A stretch of DNA of 64,000 bases. Origin: Loxodes magnus. Lineage: Eukaryota; Ciliophora; Karyorelictea; Loxodida; Loxodidae. Position numbers and translations under genes: made by a program. Location: the NCBI GenBank assembly GCA_946699065.1, contig CAMPDV010000064.1, positions 744,001 to 808,000 of the forward strand, read 5' to 3'. Under the pieces are notes generated by a model. The model did no database searches and had not been told where the DNA came from. It worked only from the letters and a program-made list of their open reading frames with translations. Below, piece after piece: positions 38,340-52,221 of this stretch; position 1 is the first letter of the stretch; every line of letters starts with the position of its first letter.

Positions 38340-38780
38340 TCAGCCATATAAGAAACTCTTGATAAGCATTAAAAGTCAATAGTAGCTAAATTTGAAGATA
38401 TTGACAAATAATTCGATGAAGTTCCTCAATTATTTTAATTACAATTCTCTAGATTCTAATATGAAATTAAAGGATTTTAAGTAAAATTTAAAAAAATAAT
38501 AGCTAGCAGTTTAAAAATTTCAAGACTAGTAATCAAGTTCTCCAATAAAAATCGAACCTGAATAATAATAAGAGACAAATAAGATAAATTACTATCGTAG
38601 AAAGATCAGGTGCATATATGTTAGAAAAACTACTTCTAAAGATAGTGCTGAAAGAAAAAAGAAATTGAAATAAATAATAAGAAATAATAAGAAATAAATA
38701 TTTGACGAACTTTTCTGCATTTGAACACAAGAACAGGATTAATATATAGGAAAAAATTTCATAACTCAAGACTTAAAGAA
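38340..38780 (+). pseudogene. coiled-coil-like open frame
   Basis: A plus frame (about 38368-38562) reads KSIVAKFEDIDKQFDEV and LQFSRFQYEIKGFQVKFKK before TGA. It resembles the coiled-coil parts of other remnants but has no knuckle or terminal motif. The apparent membrane-like frames on the opposite strand are antisense shadows of this Lys-rich sequence. Confidence 0.3.
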
Positions 38781-38819
38781 TAAAACAACAAGTGAAATAG
38801 AAACTAGAAGAACGAATTG

Positions 38820-38945
38820 CTTTTGGGTGGGAGATAAGGACGGCGGATTAACGAAGTCCTACGCCATCCTTTAGTTTGGGAGAGAGCGGAATCAAGTTAG
38901 TTGTGAAGCTCTCTTCTAAGACTATAAACTTAATTTTGCCTTTTT
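38820..38945. other. GC-rich island, unidentified
   Basis: A short patch clearly richer in G and C than its surroundings (GGACGGCGGATTAACGAAG, then GAGAGAGCGG). GGCG and CGCC can pair around TTAACGAAGTCCTA. No match to families A or B. Function unknown. Confidence 0.3.
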
Positions 38946-38989
38946 TTTAAATTAATTAATTAAAAATAAAATAAAATAGCTGAACATCT

Positions 38990-39598
38990 TCGCAAGGGCT
39001 TTTGGGCAAAGGAGGAGAAAAAAGAAAAAAAATAAAGATTCGGAGCAACTCATGAAGATACTCCTCCTCACAAGCCACAAAAGCACGAACATGAATCAGG
39101 GCAAACCTAACCCATGACCTTGAAAAATCTAAAACTAATAAAGCCTACTCTCCTTCAAAAGTTAGACCTTTTAAGGTACATAAAGCAGAATGATATCAAG
39201 AAGAATTTGAAGAATTGCGGAAGCTTCGTAGGAGCACTAAGATATGAAAATACCTTAATGCGGGAAAGATTAGAAACAATATAGCAGGAATGGTGGACTT
39301 CTAAGATATGCAGGCATCAATATACTACTTAAGAGAAGAAATATTGAAACTGAAAGAATCCAAGGTAGAATTTCCTGGAGTTACAGCAGAATTTAAACCT
39401 TTAACACCTGAGATGGAAATTATTCTGGAGCCTTCAGTGCAAAAAATTTGTCCTTACTGTGGGAAGAAGCGGAAAGAATATGAACCAAGACCAAGACACA
39501 AGATACAAAAATGCTAATATTGCGAATCAACTTTACACCTTCTGCGGCAATACAAGGAATATAAAAAACTCGAACAAAGAAAGTCAGACGATACATGA
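38990..39598 (+). pseudogene. retroelement zinc-finger ORF
   Basis: From 39308 (preceded in frame by GKIRNNIAGMVDFQD) the frame reads MQASIYYLREEILKLKES, then VQKICPYCGKKRKEYE, PRHKIQKCQYCEST and LHLLRQYKEY, ending at TGA 39596-39598. CQYCESTLHLLRQY is a CCHC knuckle with its last Cys replaced by Tyr, preceded by another CPYC pair. Upstream in the same frame two TGAs occur (KAE-[TGA]-YQEEF and STKI-[TGA]-KYLNAG). One of the alternative frames (ATHEDTPPHKPQKHEHESG) is also open, so the start is uncertain. It is related to the ORF1-type remnants elsewhere. Confidence 0.5.
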
Positions 39599-39719
39599 AG
39601 ATAAAAAAAACGAAAAGAAGAAGAATTATGAAGAAAAGCGACAAGATTATTCTACTAATATAGAAAAAAGTTAATAAGAACGCTGGCATATCCAAGTGGA
39701 ACTATACCTTTAGCAAATT

Positions 39720-40374
39720 TTTATACATATCCCTCTCAGCTCATTAGGACAGAATGAGAGGTAATTTCATAATTTAAATTTAAATTAATTAATTAATTTT
39801 AACTAAAAGCGTTAGAGTCATCATAAATTAGAGGAAATTTTTCCTCAAATTAAAGACAATAAAAGTTACTATAATAATTGCTCGACTGTACATGTCTTCA
39901 TCTGAATTAATTTCAAACTGAGATATTTCTTCTTTGCCTTTAATAAGCTCATAGAATTTTCTTCCATCTTTTTGTAATTTTTCTCAAGCTTATCTAAATA
40001 AATTCTAAGGTCATCATTGTCCTTTTAAAGCTATTCATTTTGTTACTATTTATTACCAAAACGATATAGCCTCTTCGATGTTCCAATTCTTTTTGGTTCA
40101 GCTCAAGTACTTTTTTTAACATCAGACATTACCTCCATAAATATCCAGTCATTTGACAACAATAACAACGCTTTATTAAGGATTTGAAGTAAATTTTTTA
40201 TTGTATTAGAATTTTTCGTTCAATTTCCATTTAATCTATTTGAGGTTAATTTTTTTAGTTGCTAATTTAACTTTTTTTTTTATGGATTTGATGTTTGGTT
40301 TTTTCTATTAGTAAAAATTTATAAGTTATAGATTCAATTAAAAATTAAACTTAACTTAACTTAACTTACCAAGC
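39720..40374. other. AT-rich spacer before the inverted repeat
   Basis: Contains TTAATTAATTAATT near 39786, which could be an element tail for sequence reading rightwards, and a short (CTTAA)n run at about 40347-40369 next to the outer end of the inverted-repeat arm. Otherwise nothing supported. Confidence 0.35.
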
Positions 40375-40449
40375 CTTTATCTTTTTTTTATCTTATAAAA
40401 GAAGCTAAAGATTCTAGTTTTCTACCTGGATCTATATTTTTATATTCAT

Positions 40450-41110
40450 TTTATCTAGGAATAAAGCTAAATAACTACTTGCTAATGGGGCTTCTCAAGC
40501 TTTTTCATTTTGTTAGGAAATGCAGTATTTTCAAACCCTTAACAGGAGTAGATTTATCCTTTTTTAATTCTTGGCTTTTGCTTGCTAAAAGAGACCACAC
40601 TCTTCACTCCACTCTTCTCTGTTATTCAGGTTCCTAATTGGAACATCATTTTCTCTTGTAGATCTTTTTTCGAAAGGTACAGTATCTTTTCTTATTCAAT
40701 TTTATCACCAATTTCCTTTTCTTCTTGTTGTGTATTTTAGAATTTTAATTGCATTTTACGAATTTTCTTCAGATGTATCAAGTCTTTTTCCTAGTCCCGT
40801 CTATTTCAACCATGGGTCTAAGTTTACCTGCTCTTGTCTCTAGATATGTTTCAAAATGTTTTTAAATTTCTTTCTTAGGCCGTGTGTCTTGATTCTATGT
40901 TTACTGCTAATTTAAGTTTTTCCTTAAATACTTTATTATCTTTCTTTAGCTTTTTGATCTCTTCCTGAGGCCCAGCATAACTTTTATTAGCTAATCATAG
41001 CTTATTGTTGCTTAGTGATGAAATCAGAGACTTCCGATGCAAAATATTTTTGGAATATTTCCTAGGCTTTTCTTAAGAGGTAGGAATCTCGACCCTGGTG
41101 GACACCTTCT
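40450..41110 (-). pseudogene. retroelement coiled-coil ORF, left-arm copy
   Basis: Reverse-complement counterpart of 60020-60600; see that entry for the protein. Anchors include the complement of GAATCAAGACACA near 40890 and of TCTTGCCTATATGTCC near 41107. It is more interrupted than the right-arm copy. Confidence 0.5.
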
Positions 41111-41209
41111 TGCCTATATGTCCTTTGTCATATAGATTCTAGGATGCTGGTTTATCCTACTTTTTGGAAGCAAGTAAACCTTTATGTATTTATTCAATAT
41201 TTACCATAT

Positions 41210-41995
41210 TTTTTTAAACTATATTTGAAATTAAAATCACTTTGCTTTTTTTCTTATATCTTACATGTTTAATTATAAAGAAAAATATGGTATGTTTTAA
41301 AAACCAAGATTTAACAAATACTGTTTAATTTAAATGAAGCCTTAAATTTAAAAAACTTAAAAAAATGATATAAGCACATAATTTAGTAAGTTTAAGATAT
41401 AGAAGCAAACTTCAATTTCGATTTACAATTTCAAAAAAAATTAACTATCTCATCTAATAAAATAAGTCTTTATTTAATCTTGCAAATTATGAAAGTTTCT
41501 AAATTAAGAACTACTTTAGTATTAAAAAATACTCTTTATACTTTTTTATTTTCATTTCTAATTTCTCTCTTTATATTCTATAAACTTTAAATCATTTTAC
41601 CTTATTTTATTAGCTTTTATCAATCTAATAATCTTGCTAAAACTAATTTTTAATAAATATGTTTGTATATTATATCTTTTATATAAAATTAGAGTCGATC
41701 TTAAGGTGATTTTATATAAAATTCATTTAATATTATAAAACATCAAAAATAGAGAAAATTTATCATGTAATATAATTTATTATTGTCTACAAGCATATAT
41801 ACTAAAGATATTTTCACTTAAAAAATCATTTTTTATCTATAGCCAAAAAATATTAAGGATTTGTATATTATTAAATATCATATCTAACTTTTAGTTATCG
41901 TTTATTTATAATAATATCAAATTTATTTTACAATATTAAATAGATGCATTTAGATATTTTTTTAATTTTGAAATTAAGAAATTTTTTCAGGCTTC
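41210..41995 (-). repeat. 3' flank of tubulin copy 4
   Basis: AT-rich, inverted match to 59096-59880. Shares the immediate post-stop sequence with all copies. No gene seen. Confidence 0.7.
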
Positions 41996-43360
<1,365 letters not shown>

Positions 43361-43525
43361 TTTTGTCTCTAGGGACGAATAATTGTAAAGATGGATGAGG
43401 TATTTATACTATACAGTTTACCCTATACAATGACCCTGAAGTAAAAATAAAGGTAAACTTAAGAGACAAATGCACAAAATAATCCAAAGGCTTTATTAAT
43501 ACTGTACTATTATACACCGATATAA
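43361..43525 (-). promoter_or_regulatory. alpha-tubulin promoter, copy 4
   Basis: Conserved block with the TATA-like sequence at 43401-43413 (minus strand) and the AGTTTACC/GGTAAACT pair further upstream; nearly identical to copy 1. Confidence 0.7.
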
Positions 43526-45770
43526 GAGTTTAAAGGTATGAATTATTTTAATATTTGATAAAAAATGTCAATTATATAAAAGTTTTGCTAACTAATATAT
43601 TTAAATACATTTTAGATTTCATAGTTAACCTGCTTTATTAAAGTATTAAGTTTGACTAAAATTTAAAGAAACTTTGTCTAGCAAAACAATTGTAAGATAC
43701 TTATAATCTATCTTTAGATTTACTTAAACCTATTTATAAAAATATTTTTTTAGTCATTTTCTAGCTAAAATTAGCTAAAGCTTGTATTCTTAAATTGGTA
43801 TATTTTAATAGTCTTAAATTAAATATTTATTTTATTTTCGCTTAAATTTATTTAAAAATGAGCTAAATCATCGTTAATATTAACTTAATTTAGACTAATT
43901 TTATATTTTTAGGCTTTTATTTATTTTAGTAACTATTTTATAAATATTTATTCTTATAATCTTGTTCATCTATCAAGAAAAAATTACTTAAATCTAAACA
44001 TAAGCTTAGAGTTATTTACTTAAAAGTTTACAGAATCAAAAATTATAAATTTTGAAATTAATTAGTAAATATGGTATATAAGCTAAAGCATTGTACTTGC
44101 TTGAAATTTAATTTAATTGTTTGCAATTTATTTTTATTTAAAGCATACAAAATGTAAACTTTTCATCAAATTAGAATTTAAATTTTAGCTTTAAATGTTA
44201 TATCAGAATACATTATTAACTTAAAGTGTATATTCTTCTATATTTCTTCTTAGTTATAAACTCTGTTATCATGTCTATTGTTAATTAACCTGCAAAAGCC
44301 TTCAACTAGTTTGAAAAATATTAAAGTAAATATTTTATAGGATAATTGAATTAAAAGACAATAAAGTCATATTTAGCTAGTCTATTATAAATCTCTTAAA
44401 TTTAAATTTTAAATTCTCAACTATTTTCTCCATCTTGTCTATTCTGTTTTTGTCAGCTAAATTTACTTTATTCCTTGCTTCTGTTTAATACAATTTTTAA
44501 CTAAAATGTTTATAAATTGAATTAAGAAAGTTAAGAGTAATTTATCTGGAACTTCCTTGATAAAATGTAGAATAATTCTTAATTTGATTTTCTTATTTTT
44601 TACCTAGAAATTTAAAGATTTAGCCATTCTAATATACTGAAATTTGATAGAATGTTACATCTTTAGTACATTTTTTGATTTAATTTCTTTATCTTCAATT
44701 AAGATAATTTGTTGCGAAGATCCATTCTAGTTTAAATTATTTAATGCTGGTTTTAAGCTTAATTATTTAATCTGCTATCTTCATAGAGAAGATAGTTAGC
44801 CTTCAGTTCTATTTATACTTTAGATATATCCTGGACTGTTTTTATAGAGATATAGTATAACTAACACTTAATAAGAAATTACTATAATTATACTTTTAAA
44901 AAGTGCTACTTTTTTATGGCTAAATTGCTTTAGAGAAGTATCCTAAAAGGAATGCTTCGAAATTTTTTTACTTTATATCATATTATTCTTATCTATTTCT
45001 TTCAAAATAATTGAAAATGAAAAATAGTAAAGCATCAAAATTTACCATAGAAATACTAGGAGATAAGCCAAGCTAGAAGAGAAAAAGCAAAATTAACAGT
45101 AATCTTCGTCATCATATCAAGGTAAATGACTACATTGTAGCTAGGATATAACTTCAATAATTGAATAAGAAAATGAATCCTTATATGAATATATATGACA
45201 AAGTGAAAAATACTCTTTACAAGCAGGATGAGCTAATCTAAAATATTACTGAGAGAATAAGAGAACTAATGGCTTGTATTGAACAGCTTTATTATGAAAA
45301 GGTTTAATTAAGGAAGCATCTTATTCTAAATAAAGGCTTAAAAGAAGAACAGTTGAGACATTTATCCTAAAAAAACTAAGGGAGGAAGTTCCTTATTGAA
45401 GAAATCAAAACTAATACCGTGACTAATCTGGCATATGATTAAATAGAAATTTGAGGAACTGAGATAACGATAAGATTCGAAAAACTTGAGAACTTTAAAC
45501 TTCCAAAATAAAAATTTAAATAAAAGATAAATAAATGTTGATATTTCAATTTTTTCAACATCTAATAAAGCATTGTTTTGGTAATAAAAGACTTAAAATA
45601 CAAGATGGCCAAAGAACCTGAAGAGAATAGTAAGAATTTTTATAAATGATAATAGAGTTTACTAAAAAGATTAGAGGCAGAAGAGATCTAAATCAAATGG
45701 AGCGATTACCATCCATATAAAAAAATGGTAAAGGAATCCAATCTCGATAAATAATGAAAAGCACATAAAG
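43526..45770 (-). repeat. 5' flank of tubulin copy 4
   Basis: Inverted match to the copy 5 flank (55.33-57.55 kb) and direct match to the copy 1 flank (1131-2985). Lys/Glu-rich plus-strand stretches at 45170-45370 (TITERIRELMACIEQLYYE-like) suggest a decayed coiled-coil reading frame, but no motif identifies it. Confidence 0.6.
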
Positions 45771-45799
45771 CATTTATTGAATTTTTAATAATAATATAG

Positions 45800-46505
45800 C
45801 TAAGAACATAATTTATTATTGTGATATCACTTTTATTTTGCTTTCCACATATTAGTCTTTTGTTTAAAAATATTAATTACCTCAATTTTGTTTGAATCTT
45901 TACTTTCATGAGTCTTGATGAATTTAGATTACCTGATTTATTCCTTTAGTTCAAATCTCAATCATTTTCTTTTGAGTTCATTAATTGATAGTTATATATA
46001 GGGAGCTTCTTTATTTACTTGGAGTATTTATTCCTGTAAACAAAATCCTATTTTCATTAATTTTCTATTACTCTCTTTTCTTTTATCTAAATTGGTAACA
46101 AAAACATGATTTATGTCCTACCCACTTGCAATATCAACGTATCGATTTTCTTCGATAGTGATTATATTTTGTTATAGGTTGTTGTTCTATTTCTATTGGA
46201 TCTTCAGAGTTTTTCAGGCTTACACTTCCTAGTATTTTACATTTCTCTAACAATCTATTCTTTCTATAAAGCTCTCCCTTTAATTTGCTGTAATGATGTA
46301 TTTATAGTTTATTCTTTTAATATTATTGAACTTTCAGATTTTTAAATTTTCTTAGAGTTTGTTAAACCTTAAGTTTGAAAATAAAGATCACTAATAGTCT
46401 TTGCTTTAGTTCTCCATCTAAAGAAGGAAAATATTATTGGCCACATCCTACTAAGAGTTATATGTTTTGTTGAAGTGATTTGTTATTCTTAGGTATTATT
46501 TTATT
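45800..46505 (-). pseudogene. retroelement zinc-knuckle ORF, left-arm copy
   Basis: Counterpart of 54640-55275. Leftward reading gives the DPIEIEQQPIT motif, YRRKS, then R-[TGA]-YCKWVGHKSC (first Cys lost), and ends LICGKQNKSDITIINY near 45810, the equivalent of LIRGQPNKGDSTLIN. The 3' end therefore faces copy 4. Confidence 0.55.
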
Positions 46506-46514
46506 TTATATAGA

Positions 46515-47284
46515 AATAAAATAATTAATTAACGTGATACCACCATTACTAGGATATATTTTTATAATTTCTTTAATCTAAGCATCTATTATTCTTCTTT
46601 GTTCTTTATTTAGTGATCGAACTCAGTTTTCGAATTCGTAGTTTCTCCAAATTATTTTGGCTAGATTTTATTAGTTATCATTATATTTGTTTTTTTATTA
46701 AATTTTGTTGCATTTAATTTCTGTGTTAATATATCTCTTTCTTATAAATAGTATCTATACCTTAATTATGTGAATTCGTATCTCGTTTTTACAAAAGTTA
46801 TATATCGATTTCTATCAAATTTCTTACCTTAAATGTCTATGCTGTATAACTGCATTTTATTCTTAGTCAAAAACAAGCACAGATTACCTACTTTCTATGC
46901 TTATTGTGACTCAGATAATGGGTAGACATAATAAAGAATTGCGGCTATTAGCTTCTATATATGTAGCTTGTCGTAATATCCTGCACATGGGTTATTGCTT
47001 GCACACTTATGTGGAATTTTATAGCATCATTTATTATTGATTTGTTCTTTTATCATTCTTCCTATATTAAAATTAAGTCGGCAAGTTACAGTTTGTCCAA
47101 CACATTTTAATAGAAAATTTAGATAAACATTTTTTTTTGAAGTCTGACACATTCAATCATTCAATGTTGATTCCTAGTTTAGGATTAATTTGTGTTTAAG
47201 CATTAACATATGATATCGTAAGTAGAAATAAATTTTAGTAATTGCAGTTTACAATTTATTTTTTCGTTTTAGATACAGGATTTA
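46515..47284 (-). pseudogene. retroelement 3' coding end, left-arm copy
   Basis: Leftward frame AKIIWRNYEFEN-[TGA]-VRSLNKEQRRIIDAQIKEII runs into YPSNGGITLINY (46525-46560), then an AATTAATTAA tail. The motif is the GDPxNxGxTTLIN end. The TGA is in the place of a probable Trp. Upstream sequence continues to the arm boundary without diagnostic motifs. Confidence 0.55.
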
Positions 47285-47564
47285 AAAAACTAACCGAGAG
47301 ACGGTTATTTATTACTAATTTTATTTTTCTTCTCTATTAGTTTCGTTAAAAAGCTTAACTAACTATTCTGGCGCTTTTATTTTGTTTAATCATTGTCATA
47401 TTTCAGATCTTATTACTGAGTCAAAAACCTTCTTTATATCAATAAAAATAAAAATAAAAAATTGCTTCTTTACTATTTTTGTAAAGTCATTCTTAGATTC
47501 TCTTCAAATTGAAACCATTTTAAGCTTTGAATTTATTATGTTAATTAATTTCAACTAAAAAAGA

Positions 47565-47825
47565 TTTTGAACCTGAAACTCCTTTCCTATTGCACGACCC
47601 GACGCTCTCTTTTTATGGAATAACGGGGATATCCTGTTGTGCTCCAGGCACAGCTGCTAGAAAGCTCCATCGCTATGAGCATCCAGGCTTCAAGTCCCTA
47701 CCAAGAGCGGATAATCTCAAAGACAGCGTTCCCTTCAGAAAATGACTCTGACCAGGGACTTTCTCAGCGACAGGAAAGGAACTTGTTCCTAGCCATAAAA
47801 CCAGAAAGTGTAGTCACGAAGGTCA
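47565..47825 (-). other. repeat family B copy 2
   Basis: Reverse complement aligns with 37729-38020 and with 61710-61975: TTCCTTTCCTGTCGCTGAGAA, GTCCCTGG and a final GGGTCGTGCAATAGGAAAGG, matching GGGTCGTTTAGCAGGAAAGG of copy 1. In the family frame it reads KFLSCR-[TGA]-ESPWSES (TGA complement at 47764-47766), then diverges. GGAACAAGTTCC is a perfect palindrome here. It sits in the spacer just inside the left arm. Confidence 0.5.
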
Positions 47826-48059
47826 TTCTCAGCTCTCACTATCTTTTCAATTATTGAATTTATTTGCTTTGAAACCATATTAAAACTCATTATCATGTAT
47901 GATTAAATATGATTTTAGCTTTTAGAGTTTTAAAAGGTATATAATATTTATAAAATTATTAATAAGAGAAATAAGTCTATAGTTCATTGGGTCTGTTATG
48001 TTATTTTTTATGAAGAAGAGCAATATTTGATTCTTTTGATCTTTTAATAATAAATCCTG

Positions 48060-48345
48060 ATTATAATATTTCTTTAATTAGCTGCGCTGTCACCTTTATT
48101 TATCTTTGCCCTCCAAAGTTTATAATGTCTACCCACATTTAACTGGTTTTGCTTTTTGATTATGATAAGTTCTTATGAATTACTCTATATCTACCATCCT
48201 GATTTCTATTGTTCATTTGTTTTAAAATTAATTTAGTAGATTACGTTTCCCATTCCTATATTGTTTTTCTCGGTTTATCTTAAAACTGGATGCCTTTTCA
48301 TTTACTAATATTCATTATGTTATATTTCCTCTTTTTATATCACCT
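48060..48345 (-). pseudogene. retroelement 3' end fragment
   Basis: The minus frame near 48120-48070 reads LWRAKINKGDSAAN, a decayed LIRGQPNKGDSTLIN end. At 48335-48350 the words TATCACCTCTGTAA repeat those at 49338-49352, marking the end of another element type. Very degraded. Confidence 0.4.
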
Positions 48346-48354
48346 CTGTAATAT

Positions 48355-49330
48355 TTAAAAAGGAAGGCTTCAAATTAGGTTTCTACACCACCTCCAAGAA
48401 TGAGAGGAAGCCAGAAGTCACTCTCAGCCATTCTTCTTTTACTTAACCCTAACTTTTTTCTAAATAATCCGGAACATAAGCCCAAGAAGAACAGAAGCAA
48501 TCAAAGAAAGTAATCCATGCAATAACTTCAACCTCATAAGAGAAGCCAAGGAAGCAGATGAAGTCTGCTCTTCACTAGAAGATCTCGGAATTCAATCCTT
48601 CTAGTTAGATGAGTATGGAATAGCTAATGAAAGTGGTATCAAATCTCTGGAAGAGGTTAGGAAGCGGAATAAGGACAAATACAAACTAATGGAGAATCTG
48701 AACAAGCAAGAGGAAATCGAATCAAGACTCATTTCCCAGAAAAGAGATTTAAATGCTTTCTGAAGCATTTCATAATATCAAAACAACCAATCTTTAAGCT
48801 AGCAATAGAATTATTTAGAAATTGGAAATAGAATAGAGAAAATAGAAGAAAGTTAGTAAAAATTACTACTTCAAATGAGATAAGAGAGCATAAAAGTGAC
48901 CCAATGTTGATTGAAGAAGAAATTATCAGAAAGCCTTAAAGAAAATAGAGGAAATAAAGATTAAAAAATACTTTTGTTGTGGAAGCTTATGATATTTATA
49001 TCGGAAATGTAAGAAATTCTAGCAGAAAAAGCTAAACTATAGGATTCAAGAAAAAAGAAGAAAGAATCGAGAAGAAGCAAGATTAAACCGAATGAATTGC
49101 AGTCTAAATGGAGAAATTTATAAAATCAAGAAAGATGTGATAAGATAAGAACAGGAAAGGAAAGGAAAGGAAAGGAAAGGAGAGGAAGGTAAACCTGGAA
49201 AATCCCGATTTCCCAATCCCGCTAAAATTGGCGATGCCAAAATTTTTTATTTAACAGCAGGGAGCATGAACTTCAGTCTTCCGGAAGGGGTTGAAATACC
49301 TCAAAACAGAAAACTTAAATTTATATATTA
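48355..49330 (+). pseudogene. retroelement ORF1-type gene with decayed zinc knuckle
   Basis: Starts with the nucleotide equivalent of GFKxVxTPPP (VSTPPPRMRGSQKS) seen at 35778. A coiled coil follows: EEVRKRNKDKYKLMENLN, then EEIESRLISQKRDLNAF-[TGA]-SISQ. The EIESR...QxRDL motif is also at 60.2 kb. Near 48967 YFCCGSL-[TGA]-YLYRKC keeps CCHC spacing with the first Cys as Tyr and His as Tyr. The end NFSLPEGVEIPQ (about 49270-49305) resembles SIKPEGEQLF at 36.8 kb. It is interrupted by TGAs and shifts. Confidence 0.5.
49152..49188 (+). repeat. (GGAAA)n microsatellite
   Basis: Six or so GGAAA units, the last ones degenerate (GGAGAGGAAGG), inside the ORF1-type remnant. Confidence 0.85.
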
Positions 49331-49339
49331 TTATTATAT

Positions 49340-50218
49340 CACCTCTGTAAACCTCTTCATGTTTCATTTAAGTTCCCTTTATTAATTGTATAAAGGAAAC
49401 TATTGAATTGGTTTCTACGGTCTTTTTCACATTCTTTCTGTATGTGTCTTATTTCCTGTATTATTTTAATATTTATAATTATATTTATCTCGCTGTATCT
49501 TATTAATCACTTTATTTTTTTTGATGGCTTTTGAATTATTTTCTTATCTGTTTAATCTCGTTTGATTAAATGTATTTCTTATTATCCATATTAGTATGAA
49601 TTTTATACCATTTATAATAGAATTCTCCGTTTAAATTCGCTTATTTCCATCTCTTTAAATCATTTATGGAATTTTACTTAAAAAGATTTTTATTGAGATT
49701 TTTGAAGCAATTTTTTTAACACATTTCCTATTTTTTTCTATTTATAGTTAATTCAGTTTATTCCAGAGTTATTCCTCCTATCTTTCATTTTTTTCGTAAA
49801 TTAGCAGCATTATCTGACTGAATGTCTTTTCTTTTGCAAAACCAGGATCTTGTTATCGTTCTCTATTTATGAACTTTATTTATTCTGTCTCGATGTCCAT
49901 AGGAGCTCCATTGGATTAGTCTTTGAAATAAATAGATTACATTTATGCTGCAATCTTGTTAAATTTCTCTTCTACCTATGCTAATCACATATTCACTTCA
50001 GAAGATTTAGGTTTACTGCTAATTTCCTTTTTAATTAATTATTATTTTGCTGAATCTTCACACATTTGATAGAAGACTTTTAATTTTTTTGTTTAGTTCT
50101 TTGGCTTAATTTTAGAGATTCTTTTTTTCTGTGTATAATCTTTTAAATTCTTTTAGTAGTTAAGATTAAAGTTGTCTATATCTTTTCTTTATTCAAAGTA
50201 GAAGCCATTTTATATCAT
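49340..50218 (-). pseudogene. retroelement ORF with long open frame
   Basis: Possible ATG at 50218 (MASTLNKEKIQTTLI). After one or two shifts in A-runs, a frame of roughly 260 codons stays open to about 49360 with only one or two internal TGAs. It contains KRLYTEKKNLQNQAKELNKK, then QSNGAPMDIETEQIKFINRE, KEKTFSQIMLLIYEKNERQ and WIIRNTFNQTRLNRQ. DIETEQIKFINRE matches the DPVDVETEREQIN motif at 22.3 kb, so the family is the same, but there is no knuckle here. It ends at a short ATA-rich tail. It is one of the least damaged copies, perhaps broken only by the shifts. Confidence 0.5.
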
Positions 50219-50229
50219 ATAATACTAGT

Positions 50230-50735
50230 CTGCCAGGCTAATGAACTCCTGTCCTGCGTTAATAGAACATAGTGCTAAATATGTTAAGTGCAACAAATCA
50301 ATCTGTTAGATAATAGTTAATTTTGAAGCTGCCTCTTCCTTGTACCGTGACATATGTTGGATCCTGTGTTTGGCCTTTGCATAACAGATTAAAATCTTGT
50401 ATAAATTTCCTATTATCTAGAGGTTTTCTTAATACTAGTTTTTAGGAATGTTAGTTTTCGCTGTTTGCTTTCTTAAATATTTTTTCTTCCCTTTTGCGTT
50501 GTTTGTCTGCAGCTTTCTTTATATTCCACTCAGTAATTTCCTCTTCCAGCATATTGCAGTTGTATTAACGGTAACATTCAGTCAGAGACTCCAAATTGTT
50601 TTAAGGGAGGAAGAAAGAGGCTCTTCTAAGCATTTGTCCATCTATTTTAGTTTTCTGCCATGTTAAGCGACATGTGGAGGCAGAAAATAGTTTTTCAGTT
50701 TTCGAGATCCTTTTTAAAATGCTATACATATAATA
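50230..50735. other. spacer, nothing recognised
   Basis: Mixed composition, slightly richer in G and C near 50230-50390 and 50600. I find no convincing frame or fold. Confidence 0.35.
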
Positions 50736-50739
50736 AAAA

Positions 50740-51960
50740 TACTATTTCATTAACTTTGATTATATATATTCTGCTATAAATATTTATATTAATTATCTTT
50801 ATGGAAAGCTTATAAGATTCTTCCTTAAGAGTCTCCCTATAGCATCACTATATTCTAAACTTTATATGTATAAGTATGTAATTATCTGAGTTAGTTTCAA
50901 AGCTTTATATGCTTATTGACTTTTTATGGATCAAAAAGATTTTTCTTATGCAATGTTATATTTATAACTCTATGAACTAACTTGAGGCTTCTTTTATTGA
51001 GGTTAATGTCACTTTAATCTTATAATGTCTAATTTTTATGGCTTCGATTTATGTGAATCTCTAAATCGACTAACTTGTATAGTAATTGATTTAAATCTTA
51101 AATCACAGCTTTAATATAAAGACAATAGTTTATCTAAATCTTTTATTAGCTTTATTAAAATATAAATAAGAATGGATTGCTGGGGTTTCGCTTTTCTGGC
51201 TGATTCTCCTGAAATAATTTAGTATTGTTTGATTAGAAACTTTTAACCAATTTTTTCGTTTTAATTTGAAGATTTTAGACGAGAAATTTCCTTTAACTCT
51301 AGCAAATAATCTTTAAGTTTGACAAGAACGGAATGTGATCTTACTTACATCCTATTAGTTTAAAAGGATCTTCAGTAACTGAATAAATAATCTATATACC
51401 TAAATTTTATCCTACTTAGGAAAATATTTTCATCTTCTTGAAATTAAAAATTTAGATTAAAAAAAATGGATAACTTGTTTGCTGCTTTTGCTAACTGAAT
51501 AAAACCAAGGTTTATGGTATTAAGATTCTTCATATTCAAACTATCATTTAATAAAGTTTTATATTATCAAGTGAGAATCACTTGTAAATAAGTTTTATCT
51601 AAAAATATTTATGCTTTTATAAAAAAGAAGGTAACTCATTTTGGAGTTAAGCGAAAATATCTAAGCAACTGTAAAAATTCTAAAGATTATCTATTTTTAC
51701 ACTTCTTTATATCTTAGTCATTGATTTTTCTATCTAGAAATCATTATTTTATCTTAATAGCTTATTTGTTTAAATGTATTGATGTAAATATATTCATATT
51801 AGTTGAGTCTTCATTCAAGACTTAAAAGAATATGATGCTATTAAAATATACCTTCTAGTAACTAAAGGATTAAATTATATGTGTATAGTTATTTCTTACA
51901 TGAAAACTATTTATGTATTTTATTGCTATTAAATTAAATTTTTAACTAAAAGAGCTTTTC
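50740..51960. repeat. dispersed tubulin-unit blocks in the spacer
   Basis: 50740-51450 matches 3010-3830 directly and 29700-30450 inverted. 51540-51950 matches 28.9-29.44 kb inverted (AGTGAGAATCACTTG near 51571). No gene seen. The blocks show that even the spacer of the large inverted repeat is built from the same duplicated material. Confidence 0.6.
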
Positions 51961-52221
51961 GACATCTATAACTGAAAGAATTGCTTCCTTCAATTATAGA
52001 CATTAGTAAATGATTTTAATGCTTTTTAATTATAATCTTGATCTCATCAATTTTTAATAACTCTTGTTATAATATCATCTTTTATTTCTTCCTTTTTTGC
52101 TTTTTCTATTCTAATGATTCTAGTCTTCTTGGCATAAGTTTCTTGTGAAATATTTTTATTTATAAATCTAAATACTCTAATAAAACTTTGGAAAGGAGTT
52201 TATAAATCCTTAATCATATAA

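Noticed and set aside
38162-38769. Two apparent multi-pass membrane proteins on minus
   Set aside because: Phe/Leu/Ile-rich frames arise automatically opposite Lys/Glu-rich AT-rich coding sequence.
50448-50666. 72-residue plus frame beginning MLVFAVCFLKYFFF
   Set aside because: No homologue or context; composition is typical of antisense or random AT-rich sequence.
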